From Amyloporia xantha (taxonomy: Eukaryota; Basidiomycota; Agaricomycetes; Polyporales; Adustoporiaceae), in NCBI GenBank assembly GCA_036971615.1, contig JAYKKR010000005.1, positions 372,001-436,000 of the forward strand: a stretch of 64,000 nt of DNA. The letters run 5' to 3'. Made by a program: the position numbers and the translations under genes. This document shows positions 45,897-57,062 of the stretch, piece by piece (within the stretch, counting starts at the first letter, position 1; each line of letters begins with the position of its first letter). Under the pieces are notes generated by a model that saw only the letters and a list, made by a program, of their open reading frames with translations, ran no database searches and had not been told where the DNA came from.

Positions 45897-46643
45897 TTAT
45901 GACCTGGGCTTCTCCTGTGATACATGATATCAGCGGGCATCCCACGATCTGACAGCAAGTGTTTACAGACCTTCTTCTCCTTCCACAGTGCGAGCAGGCC
46001 AACGCCAGAAACCTTGACGACCTTGAAGCGAACACCGGGAATATCACCCTTGGCTTTTCCGCGACGACCGAAACCAGAGATGAGGACTTCGTCGTTGTCA
46101 TCGACAAAGTTCAAGCAACCGTCATTCTGCAGAAGTAGGTTTAGTACAGATTGCGGCGTTCCCGGGAAGGGCCTGGACCATCTGGGCCGTACAAGACCAT
46201 GCCAGGCCCGCCATCGAGAGATTATCGCAGGAGAGAGGAACGTACCGGCACGAACGCGGTCACCTTCTTTCCATTCTTGATCAGCTGCACCCGAACACAC
46301 TTCCGGATGGCTGAATTGGGCTGCTTGGCCTCAACACCAATCTTCTCAAGCACGATGCCCTTCGCGTGCGACGACCCTCCCGTAGGCGAGGTCTTGTAGA
46401 TGTTGCCCAAGGCACGTTTTTTGTACGCCTTGTCCGCCTGTCGGTTTCACAGCATAGACATAGGAGCAATATTTGATTAAGACGACATGCAGTGAAACGG
46501 GTCAATCACATACCCAGCGATTTTCGCGGCGGTCGTTGCGCAGCTTGCGTGCGGCTTGCAATCCACGGGGTTTGTTGGCTAATAAACAGCATGAGACACT
46601 TGATTTCAGCGACAGATGCAACGAAAATCGACGTACAGCCCAT
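45897..46643 (-). CDS. RPS23: 40S ribosomal protein S23 (uS12)
   Basis: Decoding-centre protein of the small ribosomal subunit. The first exon is only 7 nt (46643-46637, ATGGGCT), then an intron to 46579, giving [20 protein letters not shown]. Further exons contain [20 protein letters not shown], then [20 protein letters not shown] and [15 protein letters not shown]; the KQPNSA loop holds the proline that is hydroxylated in eukaryotes. The last two exons encode [20 protein letters not shown] and [15 protein letters not shown], ending KEKPRS. Small 5' exons are common in fungal ribosomal protein genes. Complete and normal in length. Confidence 0.93.
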
Positions 46644-47021
46644 TCTTGAGGATGTAGTCGTCGATGGAGGGAGAGCGAGCCTATGGCGGAGATCGAAACC
46701 TAAGATCAAAACTGTAGTAGTACCTGCTCGATTCCCAGCACGTGATTAAACGCGCTCAATTAGCGTCGCGTCTCGGTCTCCATATCTTCGTGCAGATCGG
46801 CGCCTCCTCGATCTGGCTCTACTGACCCTCGCGTTCATAATTGAGTGATATTTCTTGTACAGAGTTGTATCCGTGTCTCAGGGCAGACGGTTCAAGAAGC
46901 TGTTTTGTATCATGTGTGGCATCCACTTTCCCACTCACACGCCGGACGTTATCTCTGTTATCGGCTGTCTGAAGTCCAGGGGTAGCGACGAACGCAGTTG
47001 CTACTCATTGTTACTCTCATC
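46644..47021. promoter_or_regulatory. divergent promoter region RPS23 / acetyltransferase-like gene
   Basis: About 380 bp between divergent start codons. Presumed promoters only; no specific site assigned. Confidence 0.4.
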
Positions 47022-48722
47022 ATGTCTCAAGGCTCTGGAGTGCAAGTATATCGACACGGGCGCTTTCGTGTGGCGGGCGGCGTCCTTCCTGACGCTTTCA
47101 CCGCGTATCAGACTTACGGCGATGTGAAGAACCCATGCATCGTATTTCCCACTTGCTATGGCGGACGTCTGGACAGTAAGTCTTACACATAGTGACTCCA
47201 TCACAGTGCTGTAATAGAACTGAAACATAGACGTGGGTTTGCTAGGCCAGGACTACATGATAGGCGAAAATAAGGTCCGCTACCCCTAAAAATGCAGGGT
47301 CAACTTATTATAATCGATCGTATGAAGGCATTGGACCCGACTAAATACTACATTGTTACCCTTGCATTGTTTTCGAACGGAGAAGTATGATCTTGCGCTA
47401 AGATGATCAAGCAGGCACTAATGAAGATTTGTACAGTCTTCATCTCCATCCAACACGGTGAGTGTGTCATACAGACAGATATGTAATTTTCAAGCTCATT
47501 ATGCCTGAAAGCCCGTCCCTTATAATGGCCCATACTTCCCTGAAGTAACCTACGAGGACAACATGTGAGCTTCGCATGAAATCATGCCCGATCACTCAAC
47601 CATTCACCACTGCATCTGCTATAGCCGTGCTCAATACAACGTGCTGACAAAGCACCTTGGGATATCTAAGGTCTTCTGCGTTATCGGATTTTCTATGGGT
47701 GGGCAGCAGGTAACCAACTACGCTGTTGACAGTTGCACTATTCCTCATGTCCGCTTTGATGATAGGCGTATTATTGGCCGGTCATGTATCCAGAATATGT
47801 GGAGAGGTATGATCCTTCTGCAGATGTTGAGACACTGCTACTGATAAATTCTTTCAAGGTTCATCTCGATTTGCGGCTCTGCACGTACCAGCCCACACAA
47901 CTATTGGTCCGATGCTCATTCACAGTTGGCTTGTACGGCTAATTGATATTTCTTCCCATAGTTTCCTCGAGGGGCCGAAGGCCGCATTAGTAGCCTCCCA
48001 GGGCTTTGATCATGGTCATTACAAGATTAATCCTGACTCCGGCCTCCGCGCATTCGGCCGTGCTTATTGCGCGTGGGCATACGGGCAAGCAGTACGTAGT
48101 CATCGATCTTACACTAGAATCTGCTCGCTCGCTATCTACCTTTATGGTGTCAGAGGGGTCCGCTGATTGTTCCCATTTCATGGCATTGTATCTTCGCAGT
48201 GGTTTCGGCAATACGGCCATCTGTACGACGGGAAGTACTCTTCAATGGAAGATTTCATTCGTGCCGATTGGGAGGGCGGCTTCCTGGATTGGGATGCGAA
48301 TGATGTACTTACGTTGCTCCGGACATGGCAAACTGGAGACGTCACTCTCGTCAGCGGTGCAGGTGTGGGCAACTTCGCGGGGTCCCTCGCGAGCATCAAG
48401 GCCAAAGGCCTTATTATGCCCTGTAAGACGGATCTGTACTTCCCCGTGAGTCCACTGCCGACAAGATAACTACGTGATGGCTGTAGAAGTACCGGACTGA
48501 CGATCATCTAACAGCCCGAGGACAGCGAAATTGAAATTTCGCACATGACGAACGGTTCCAACCTGGTCGTGATCGACTCTGTTTGGGGACATATGGGTGC
48601 GTAAAGATCTCGCTCGCCTCTGCAGCAGGCATAGCTGAGCAATATATTTAGCCGGCGGGGGAGCCAATGACAAGGATGATGCATTCATCAAGGCAGAAGT
48701 GAGGAAATTCTTGGAAGTTTGA
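47022..48722 (+). CDS. homoserine O-acetyltransferase-like alpha/beta hydrolase
   Basis: Multi-exon alpha/beta-hydrolase-fold protein of the MetX/MET2-like group. It starts MSQGSGVQVYRHGRFRVAGG, followed by TAYQTYGDVKNPCIVFPTCYGG. The nucleophile elbow GFSMGGQQ (~47.69 kb) has the serine; further exons give AYYWPVMYPEYVER and ICGSARTSPHNY. Later exons include FLEGPKAALVAS, then YSSMEDFIRADWEGGFLDWD and DVTLVSGAGVGNFAGSLA. The catalytic Asp is likely in MPCKTDLYFP, and the His in IDSVWGHMAGGG. Fungal genomes often hold several such paralogues; whether this one makes O-acetylhomoserine for methionine synthesis or acts on another substrate cannot be told. About nine exons; not all junctions were fixed. 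Confidence 0.75.
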
Positions 48723-49041
48723 ATGGGATTATACTCTTGTCAGTCGGGCGCGTACTTCACAGTCAGAGAGCACTGCAGAATGAATTCAACAAGCTATGCC
48801 CCGTGTCAGTATCCGATTGATCGCTTCATGTAGTACTCCGCACCGCAAGTATTGATCAATACGAATTGATGCGTCATAACAAGCCACGATTCTTGATCAT
48901 ACAAAAAAGTGAATACATACAATCATTACAAATGACGATACAGCTGCACCACATGAACAAACTGTCGATACAAACTAAACCTACAAATTTCTCTTCGATC
49001 ATACACGCGTCTCTGAGCGCCGGATGTCGTATCTTGCTAAC
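48723..49041. other. intergenic region between convergent genes
   Basis: 3' flanks of the acetyltransferase-like and BRO1 genes; nothing else seen. Confidence 0.4.
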
Positions 49042-50736
49042 TCAGAAGTAGGATCCTGCTCCTGCGTACGAACCCCCAGATCGAGGACTCACCGCATCTA
49101 CGAGAGTCTCGGCCTCACTTTGATCATCATCTCCCTTAACAGCTAACTCCAATTCCTCTGCTTGACGTCGAACATACTCCACTGAACCGGGACCAAACGC
49201 AGGAGTCGGTCTGGTAAAAGGCTTCACCGCCACAGCCAACCGCCCGGCAGGTATGGACGCCTGTAACTCAGACTGCGGGGGAACGGGTTGGAATGAGACC
49301 TGTTATGACCATCAAGAGTTAGACCTATTCTTAGAAGCCGGTTGTACATAAAACTCACAGTATCGTTCATCTTCTTATAGCCCTTGAAGAAGACATTTAC
49401 GCTCTCCAGCTCTTCAACGATCTTTTCCCGCCTGCGCTCCCGCATCTCCTTCTCTCTGTCTGTTCCTATCACACCCGTCCCCGACTTCAACTCCTCCAAA
49501 TCTTTCTTGGCCCACGCCAAAAATGCCACGGCGATACCGCCCTTTGTCGTCCCTGCATTCTCGCCCGCGTCCACTCCCAGCCATTTCCGTCCTAGCGCCG
49601 CATGGAACGCCGCTTCTTCCGCGAGATATCGTCGCAACTCAGGGGAGACTTCTTCGCCGCCTTCATCCTTTGGCCCTTGGTTCTTCTCCTTCCCGAGCGA
49701 TAGCTTCATCTTGGGCTTCGAGAAAGGACGATAGTCACCGGGTGTCTTCACAAGCGATCGCGCTGACGAGTAAAGCGCCGCACACTCCAAATGCAATTTC
49801 GCAATTAGGATCGGAGAGGGGTGCGACTTGGGAAGCGGCGGGCCGGGCCTCAGCGTGCTGTCAAACGCGGCTTTGGAGAGCAGTTTGCGGATGGCGAGTG
49901 TTTGGGCATCTGCAAGTGCCATTCTATAGGTGTATATCGGTCAACCGGCGCATGTGGAAGGACCATTGAAGGGCCACATACTTGCTCAACCCAATGGCGA
50001 CTTCCCTGCTGAGGTCTGGTGGACGCGGACAAGACAGTCCGGCCGCCACCACCCTATCACGCTCCTGCTCCCATTCTCGGAGACCATCTTTTCCTACATA
50101 CTCGAATACGCCTGCCGCTTTGGACAGGAGTATCACCGCAAAGCTAAGACGTTCATCCTTTGCTTTGCGATCCGTGTCAGAGATTGCACGATCTGTTTCA
50201 TAGGTTCCGAGCGAATGCACTACTGCACGAGCGAGGTTGGACAAAGCAAATCCATAAGTCAGGAGGGTGAAGCAAAGCTCGGTCCAGAGTGTAGGAATTG
50301 ATAGACGGGGGGAGTTATGGAACAAAGAAGAGGAGAGCGTAGTACGCCAGCTAAAAACTGGGCAGTTATATCGTTGGTGGTAGTCAAAGTGACGATAAGA
50401 AGGCGTACTGGGTTCGGTTTTGAGTGCGAGTTCTCCGAGCTCGACACAATTCAATATCCCGTATATGTGAGGCAAGTAGTCATCCAATATCTAGCGTAGT
50501 ATACGGCTATCTGAGAAACTATGCGCACGTTGCACGGTACGACCTACCTTGACGAGTTTCAGATAATCCTTGCCTCCATCATCTGCGCGCTTACTCTCCT
50601 TCAATGCAGCACGCAGATTTGCCCGAGCCTCTGTCGCCTCCGCAATCTCAGAAATATAGGAGGCGGTGCTGTCTTCACAAATGCCCGCAAAGAATATGGC
50701 ACCTGTGGTTGGCAGCTCATACAGGTAGGTAGACAT
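49042..50736 (-). CDS. BRO1-domain protein, PalC/Rim23-like
   Basis: Candidate component of the ambient-pH (Pal/Rim) ESCRT-linked pathway. It starts at 50736 (MSTYLYELPTTGAIFFAGIC). The BRO1 fold covers most of the protein: YLPHIYGILNCVELGELALK, then WTELCFTLLTYGFALSNLARAV, AAGVFEYV and LADAQTLAIRKLL, with AKLHLECAALYSSA and FLAWAKKDLEEL later. The C-terminal part is short and lacks the long Pro-rich tail of Bro1/PalA, which suits PalC. The last junction is ambiguous: either the frame runs to SYAGAGSYF at 49042 or an intron (gtgagt...cag) leads to a short alternative end. The LINE insertion begins about 115 bp upstream of the start codon and must have displaced much of its promoter. Confidence 0.72.
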
Positions 50737-50866
50737 GGACTAGATTAATGAGAGTGCAGAGTAAGCAGTTTGTGACTATGTCTACGCACGTCGCAAACCC
50801 CCGAGGTTATCTTATCGCACAGCCTTACACAGCGTGACTTTAGATGAAAGTAACATGTGCCCGTTC

Positions 50867-50891
50867 TTTTTTTTTTTTTTTTTTTTTTTTT
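50867..50891 (-). repeat. 25-nt poly(A) tail of the LINE (T run on + strand)
   Basis: An uninterrupted run of 25 T sits at the edge of the target-site duplication, the expected 3' terminus of a target-primed retrotransposon. Confidence 0.9.
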
Positions 50892-50915
50892 GGAATAGCA
50901 CTGGGGTGCGGCCGC

Positions 50916-51190
50916 CACTGGATGCGGTTTAGAATATTTTCCAGTGAGATATGGTGAAAATATTGTAAAGTAAGTCAAAATACTTTTAGCATAATCGACT
51001 CTTGAGTATTTGGAAAATATGGAAAATATATTGTATAGGCTAGAAGATATTGTAAATGTGCTCAAAAGATTAGGATATCAATTGAAAAATATTAGGATTT
51101 TGTTTGCTGTAAAGGGCAAAACTTATTCTGACTATGTTTAGAATATCTTTAGAATATACTTGTCAGAAGTATTCTAAACCGCATCCAGTG
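50916..51190. mobile_element. 275-bp AT-rich TIR element nested in the LINE 3' region
   Basis: Perfect terminal inverted repeats of about 21 bp: CACTGGATGCGGTTTAGAAT at 50916 and its reverse complement ending at 51190. The interior is AT-rich with many copies of gaatatt/aaaatatt-like motifs, unlike the GC-rich LINE around it. A clean target duplication could not be identified. Non-coding MITE. Confidence 0.75.
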
Positions 51191-51315
51191 CGCGGCGGAC
51201 AGGCAGACAAGGTCAGCTTCCGCGGGTCATGTGCTGAGCGGCGGGCTTATCGCCCGCTGCTTATCCGAGAAAAAATGCAATTTAGGCACGACCGCGGTAG
51301 CGGCCAGTGTGGGAC

Positions 51316-54300
51316 TCAAGGGGGTTGTCCGCCGGGCTGCCAAGGCGGCAGCTCCGGGGCCCTAATACCCACTAAAAACTCTGGGGGGAGCCAGTCATCT
51401 GGCAGGCTGTGTTCGTCTTGCAGGATCCCGCTCCACGTGGACAGGACGAGGGTAGGGTGGATTGCTTTCCTACCGAGTTGGCGTCTGGTCATCGCTCGGT
51501 CTAGGGTCAGGCGGGTGTTGATTGCCCGTGCCCATTTCGATCTTATTGTGTTCGGGGGGTGCCAGCGGTTTGTTTCCGTCCCGAATTCTATGACCCGTTC
51601 GCATCGTAACGTCCATATTAGGTACGCCGCCTCCGATATTAGGATCCTGAAGAGGCGGCCTGCGCCTTCCCTAGGGGCGCCTCTTTTGTTAGGGAAGACC
51701 GCCAGTCCGCAGCTGAGTATGGTGCCGAGGGACAGGGTCGGCCAGTGGTGGTGCTTGAGGAGCCACAGACGGCGTGTGAGGTCCCACACTTCGCGTTGTC
51801 CCGGGGCCTCACATTCGGTGAGGATGTGGGTCATCGATTCCTCCGTGCCGCACTTAGCGCAGACACCCCGGTGCTCGTAGTTCGGGATATGGTCCCAGTA
51901 CGCGCCGACTCTGTGCGCATCGTGCATGGTCTTCCAGAGAAAGTCCGATATGGGTCGGGCGATGTCTTTAGAGCGTAGGGCCAGCCACAGTGCTTCATCC
52001 GACGGGAGGCGGCCGGTTGTATCGCGGTCCGCATGGTGCGCGATGTCCAGGTGGATCAGGGTGGAGCGGCGTTGTGGTTTCTTGGATGATTCTCTTATGC
52101 CCTTGTATGCTAGGGCCTGCGTGAGCGTTGTCAGTCTGATCCCAGTGAGGTTATACTGTGGCGCGACCGACAGGGATAGGGGTGGGCTTGTGTTCGGTTG
52201 GGCATTTGCCCCCTGTTTTGCGAGCAGTCGTGCACGGCCAAGGTCTGGTGGGGCTTGTTCTCGGTTCGCCCAGCGTAGTATGGTGGGAGCGGAGCGTTTC
52301 CTGAGGTTGTATGCCAGGGCTCGGAAGAGATGACTGTGGGGGACACCGATCCAACCTCGGTCCTCCCATTCGTTCAGTTTCTTGGTCAGGCCCCCGATCA
52401 CGTACCACGAGGTACTTATGATGCAGAGCGGTTTGAAGTTCGGCGTCAGCGAGGCCGCCAGGAGGAAACCCGTCAGATGTCCGGCCTGTGTTGATTGTGT
52501 AGGGCCCGGGGTGCGGGCGTAGTGGCCGGTTGAGGTTGCTGGGAACCAGATGCCGCCCCCGGCGCGTGCATCCTCATTCCCTGCGCGCGAGCAGGCCCCG
52601 TCCACAACCGCTAGTACGACTCGGGTGTCAGCTTGGATCCCTGGGGCGGGCCGGTGGGCTGGGAGGTCGGAGCGTGTCCCTTTTTCGACGAGCACTCGGA
52701 AGGCTTGGGTGATGTCATCCTTGGACGTTATGGACGGGTCAAAGAGGAGGTCTTCTTTACCGGCAAGGGCTTCCATGTTTCTGTCAAGTCTCAGGGGGGT
52801 GAGGGTCAGGCCATCAGCCGGGGGGAGGGTTTCCGGGTCCCATTTACCTTTGAGTTGGGTGAGGAGGCGTTGTGCGGTTTTGCAGCACGCGTCAGGGTTT
52901 TTGCAGCCCCCGGTGTTTCTATCCGATGAGCACGGTGCGCACTCGCAGTGTCTATTTGGCTGGTGAGGGGCGGCATCGGCGTTGGTCCTAACTCGGCGGG
53001 TGAGGTCGATTAGGTCTCCGACTGTTCTGACTCCATGCGAGTTCCGGAGACACTTGCTCAGCTTGGAGTTGTTCATGCGGTTTAGGGCGTCACCTGTGCC
53101 AATGTGGTACCAGATTGGCAGTCGGTTTTTCAGGGTGGGGGAGAGCTTGGTGGCCGTCAGGGATGTTTGGTATCGTTCCCCCGCCTTCACCATTGCAGAG
53201 AGGTCTTTTGGGAGTTTGGACCCGGGGTGGGTCCCCACTCTCCAGTTCTGCGTGAACAGGTTGTGTTGCGCTGACAGCTCGACTTGTCCGGACTTGTACG
53301 TGATATTGTGGCTGAAGAGGACGTCCGCGACTTCCGCCCAGGTTGGTCGATTGGGTCCTAGGTGTAGGAAGGCTTTGAGCCACATGAGTTGGATGGCGGC
53401 ATTGCGTGATTGAACATCGAGCAGGCCGATGCCGCCTTCGACTATTGGGAGGTAGAGGGTTTCCAGGCTGACTCTCGGATGCTTTTGTCCCTTCCATATA
53501 AAGGTCCGAATGGTCGTAATCAGGGTTTCTTCGATCGCCTTGGGCATCCCTTGAACCGTCGTCAGGTATTGTGTCATCCCACCCACTACCATCTGGATTA
53601 TCAGGCCGCGGCCCTTCAGTGTGGGGTTGCAGTGTTCCCATTGAGCGAGCGCTCTGTCTATTTTAGCGAGGACGGCTGCCCAGGGTGCTGCGGTGTCTGT
53701 GTGGTTCCCAATCCACGCGCCCAGGGAGCGTATTGCTGTACCATCGGGGACGATATGTATGTCTAGGGGAATGGGTTCCGATGTCGGTCGCATTTTGCGT
53801 GTCTCGAGCACTGTCTTCCGGAAGTCAGTCGTGCCTATGGGGATGACTTCCGTTTTGTCTACGTTGAATTTCGCCTTGGAGGCTATGCACCATGTGTCTA
53901 GGATCTGGCAGAGGTCGGAGAAGTCGTCCATTTCGGATAGAAAGGCTGTTGTGTCGTCCGCGAACAGCGATGTTATCACCCTGTGTTCAGAGCCGGGGAT
54001 GGTAAATCCCTTCAAGCTTGAGTCGCGGAGCATGCATGCGAGGGGTTCGATGGCCAGGTCAAAGAGTAGGCACGATAGTGGGTCACCCTGGCGTACTCCA
54101 CGCGTCACTCTAAAGGGGGAGCTGATCTCTCCGTTTATCACTACCACCGTTTCAGCGTTTTCGTAGAGGGATCTCACCGTCGTGATGAATTTGTCGGGTA
54201 TTTGGAAGGCGGCCAGCGTTTTCCACAGGTAGTCATGTGCAATTTTGTCGTACGCTTTCTCTTGATCGAGTGCCACTATGATTCCATTTTCCTCCACGGC

Positions 54301-56283
54301 TTCGGCATAGTCTATCATGAGTTTTGAGAGTTTTACTTGATTGAAGATACTTCTCCCTGGCACAAAGCCAGCTTGGTCTTCATGTATCATGGAGGGTGCT
54401 TGGGCAGCCAGCTTCATTGAGAGCGCTTTCGTGAAGATTTTATAATCCGAGTTCAGGAGAGTGATCGGTCTGTAGTTCGCTACGTCCCTTCGGTCCTTTT
54501 TCTTGTATATCGGGCACATCCAGCCTTCAGCAAAGCCGGTGTTTTCGGTTACGCCATAGTTCTCGATATCGTTATACACCCGGGTGAGGGTGCGGATGCA
54601 GTGGAAGGTCGGTATATCATCGTTTTCTCGGTTTCTATAGCGGTGTCTTAGGAGCTTCCATAGTTCATACGGGAGGCCGTTCAGACCAGCCGCCTTACCA
54701 TTTTCGGTTTTGTCCAGGGCGTCGTTGACATCCTGCTCTGTCAGGTTCCTGGCTAGGGATTCTTGTCCTCTGCTTCCCAAAGTTCGTCGGACGTGGTTGA
54801 GGACTGATGTGGTCGTTTCCTCGCAGGTTTCTGGGGGGGTTAACGGTCCCTGGTTTTGTAGGTCGTTGTGGTAGTCTCTCGCTAGTTCCGCCATTCGGTC
54901 CGAGCGGGATTCGTACGTAGGGGGGTCGTTGCCTGGGCGCGCTAGGGAGTAGATTATGTCTCTTGGTTTTTTGGCCTTCCCTATGTTGGACCAGTACTTG
55001 CTCATCGACTCGCCCTCTAGGCGGTATCTCGCGGCCGTGTTTGTGCGGGCGGTGGTGTAGCGCTCCTTCTCGAGTTGTAGGATACGTTCCTGGAGGAGTG
55101 CCGCGGTCTGTTGTAGGTCGGGGCGGGAGGATATCTCTGCGTCATTCAGGGTAAGCTCAAGGTTCACTTTTAAATTGTTGATTTTCCGTTCTGTCTTAGG
55201 CCCAGCTGTTCGCGCTCGCTTTCGGGCTGCTCGGATGACTTCGTCTTTAAAGGTCTTGAAATGGGTCTGGGGGTTGTCGGTCGGGGAGCGCTGGGTTGGG
55301 GCCTTCGCGATCCTGGCCTCCATTTTTCGGCCTAGGTTATCGACGTCGTGCATGAACTCTTTATTAGAGAGTAGGTACAGGGGTAGGGTCCATCGGCCCT
55401 TCCCGACGAAGGGCGTGTCCCGGTGGTTTATTCTGACAGAGATCATCCGGTGGTCAGACGTGAGGGGGGTGCCGTCGACACTCCAGTCTGTTGCAGTTTC
55501 CAGGATTTGTTCTGTGGTGTAGATTCTGTCGATTCGGGAGAAGCTTGGGTTTTCGGACGTGTGCTGGGTGTGCGTGTATGCTCTGGTGTCTGGGAAGGTC
55601 CTTCGCCAGCCATCGCACAGGTTTAGAGATCTCATGAGTGCAGATAGCGGGGTCGTCGCCGAGGTGTGGTCGGGATGAGCTGGTAGCCGGTCCAGGCTGT
55701 CTTCTACGACGTTGAAGTCGCCCAGTAGTACGTCTGGTTCCGGCAGGTTATCGGTGAGCCAGATGTCATTCAGTGCCGTCCAGAAAGCCCCGTTCTCCGT
55801 GGGGGGGTTTGGTGCGTATACGGTGAGGATCCTAAGGAGGTAATTTTGGTGCCATGGTATGGTTAGTAGGAGAGCTCTACCTGGTATTAGCTCCTGTTTC
55901 GAGACACCCTGCGTGTTCGTGATGTCTTTGTTTAGCACAATCGCTACTCCCTTGGAGTTAATTCTGTTGGGGCAGGAGGAGTAGTGGATTTCCATTCTTC
56001 GCCCATATATGTTATGCAGGCGTGTCACATATTCCTCCGTCAGATGTGTTTCTTGCAGCGCGAGGACTCCCACCTTGTTGTTGCGCAGTAGGGTGTTAAT
56101 GGCGTTCCACTTGTTGTTTTCGGCCATGGGGTCTAGTCCGCCGCGTCCACGCATGTTGAGCGAGGCTATTAGCAGGGACGCTCTGGTGTTTTTCTTAATT
56201 TTCTTTTTCTGGGTACGTCGTGTTGGTCTTCTAGCCGACGGGTTCTGTCGGGAGGGTGGGTCTCCCCTCGCGTCCGCCTCCAC
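51316..56283 (-). CDS. LINE ORF2: APE endonuclease, reverse transcriptase, RNase H-like domain, zinc knuckle
   Basis: Open for 1655 codons without a stop. An apurinic-type endonuclease domain comes first, with intact key residues (SLNMRG, LQETHL, LLGDFNVVED, IDRIYTT, SDHRMISVRI). The reverse transcriptase follows, with NGLPYELWK, PITLLNSDYKIFTK, AGFVPGRS, ALDQEKAYDKI, GVRQGDPLSCLLF and the catalytic FADD box. Next is an RNase H-like region (VVDGACSRAGNEDARAGGG) in which the later acidic residues appear replaced, and a C-terminal Cys/His knuckle (CAKCGTEESMTHILTEC). The frame opens with a GTG-started stretch and the first ATG is about 40 codons in, so translation may use reinitiation or a non-ATG start. 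Clade (Tad1- or I-like) not resolved. Confidence 0.9.
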   Translation of the reverse strand: MEADARGDPPSRQNPSARRPTRRTQKKKIKKNTRASLLIASLNMRGRGGLDPMAENNKWNAINTLLRNNKVGVLALQETHLTEEYVTRLHNIYGRRMEIHYSSCPNRINSKGVAIVLNKDITNTQGVSKQELIPGRALLLTIPWHQNYLLRILTVYAPNPPTENGAFWTALNDIWLTDNLPEPDVLLGDFNVVEDSLDRLPAHPDHTSATTPLSALMRSLNLCDGWRRTFPDTRAYTHTQHTSENPSFSRIDRIYTTEQILETATDWSVDGTPLTSDHRMISVRINHRDTPFVGKGRWTLPLYLLSNKEFMHDVDNLGRKMEARIAKAPTQRSPTDNPQTHFKTFKDEVIRAARKRARTAGPKTERKINNLKVNLELTLNDAEISSRPDLQQTAALLQERILQLEKERYTTARTNTAARYRLEGESMSKYWSNIGKAKKPRDIIYSLARPGNDPPTYESRSDRMAELARDYHNDLQNQGPLTPPETCEETTTSVLNHVRRTLGSRGQESLARNLTEQDVNDALDKTENGKAAGLNGLPYELWKLLRHRYRNRENDDIPTFHCIRTLTRVYNDIENYGVTENTGFAEGWMCPIYKKKDRRDVANYRPITLLNSDYKIFTKALSMKLAAQAPSMIHEDQAGFVPGRSIFNQVKLSKLMIDYAEAVEENGIIVALDQEKAYDKIAHDYLWKTLAAFQIPDKFITTVRSLYENAETVVVINGEISSPFRVTRGVRQGDPLSCLLFDLAIEPLACMLRDSSLKGFTIPGSEHRVITSLFADDTTAFLSEMDDFSDLCQILDTWCIASKAKFNVDKTEVIPIGTTDFRKTVLETRKMRPTSEPIPLDIHIVPDGTAIRSLGAWIGNHTDTAAPWAAVLAKIDRALAQWEHCNPTLKGRGLIIQMVVGGMTQYLTTVQGMPKAIEETLITTIRTFIWKGQKHPRVSLETLYLPIVEGGIGLLDVQSRNAAIQLMWLKAFLHLGPNRPTWAEVADVLFSHNITYKSGQVELSAQHNLFTQNWRVGTHPGSKLPKDLSAMVKAGERYQTSLTATKLSPTLKNRLPIWYHIGTGDALNRMNNSKLSKCLRNSHGVRTVGDLIDLTRRVRTNADAAPHQPNRHCECAPCSSDRNTGGCKNPDACCKTAQRLLTQLKGKWDPETLPPADGLTLTPLRLDRNMEALAGKEDLLFDPSITSKDDITQAFRVLVEKGTRSDLPAHRPAPGIQADTRVVLAVVDGACSRAGNEDARAGGGIWFPATSTGHYARTPGPTQSTQAGHLTGFLLAASLTPNFKPLCIISTSWYVIGGLTKKLNEWEDRGWIGVPHSHLFRALAYNLRKRSAPTILRWANREQAPPDLGRARLLAKQGANAQPNTSPPLSLSVAPQYNLTGIRLTTLTQALAYKGIRESSKKPQRRSTLIHLDIAHHADRDTTGRLPSDEALWLALRSKDIARPISDFLWKTMHDAHRVGAYWDHIPNYEHRGVCAKCGTEESMTHILTECEAPGQREVWDLTRRLWLLKHHHWPTLSLGTILSCGLAVFPNKRGAPREGAGRLFRILISEAAYLIWTLRCERVIEFGTETNRWHPPNTIRSKWARAINTRLTLDRAMTRRQLGRKAIHPTLVLSTWSGILQDEHSLPDDWLPPEFLVGIRAPELPPWQPGGQPP

Positions 56284-57062
56284 CGCCGTTGGTGTCCGTG
56301 GTGGGGCATTCGACGCCTGTGTATTCTCGCCTCCGTACTCGGTGTCTCCTTCCTCGGGGGTGGTTCCGGCGAGTGGGGTCCCACCACCTCTGGAGTCAGC
56401 GAGGCGCTGTCCATTACCGTGTGTATGAGCCTGAGTGGGGGGGGTTTCAGAGTATAGTGTGTTTGGCGTTGAGATTCCGTGTCTGGTTACAACGATCTAC
56501 CAGGACGGGGAGGCCGCCAGGCCTTCCACAGGTGACGATGCCAGTCGTACTATTCCTGAGTCCATTTGGGCGGGGGACTGCAGGTTGTTCGGGTGGCTTC
56601 AGCCTCTCGGCACGGCTAGTCATGGCCTCAATAGGCCTCCGTTTTTGGGCGCCGGGGGACGTCCGGGGGGGTTGGCATTCCGCTTTCCTGTCCCGTTCCA
56701 TTTGTTACGGTCAGTATATGTGGGCGGGATGTGGCGCGGTGGAGTAGATTCTAGGCCGGGGAGGTCTCCACCGCTATGGCCTCCTCTTACTCTGTCGTGT
56801 TTTTGCGTTTTTAGGCGGGTCCCATACCCGTCTTGCGCCTGACTTAGTAAGAGTTCCTCGTTCTTTCGTACTACTATGAGTGGGGGTGATCATATTCAAG
56901 GCCTGGTTAGGCGGGTCATTACAGGACATCACAGTCGTCTATCATCAATCAGGTCGTAAGGTGCGTGTCTACTCTGTGCTCATCCAGGGTTCGGTATGCT
57001 CATGGCTGTCGTAGGTGTCATTTTCGTGGTGCGTGCGTACGGTGGGGAAGGAGTCATTTCCA
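56284..57062 (-). other. LINE spacer between ORF1 and ORF2
   Basis: About 780 bp between the ORF1 stop and the open ORF2 frame. It contains overlapping short frames but no recognisable domain. It may include the true start of ORF2 translation. Confidence 0.5.

Noticed and set aside
56169..56414. Short frame overlapping the start of LINE ORF2
   Set aside because: Arg/Pro-rich out-of-frame shadow of ORF2; no independent support.
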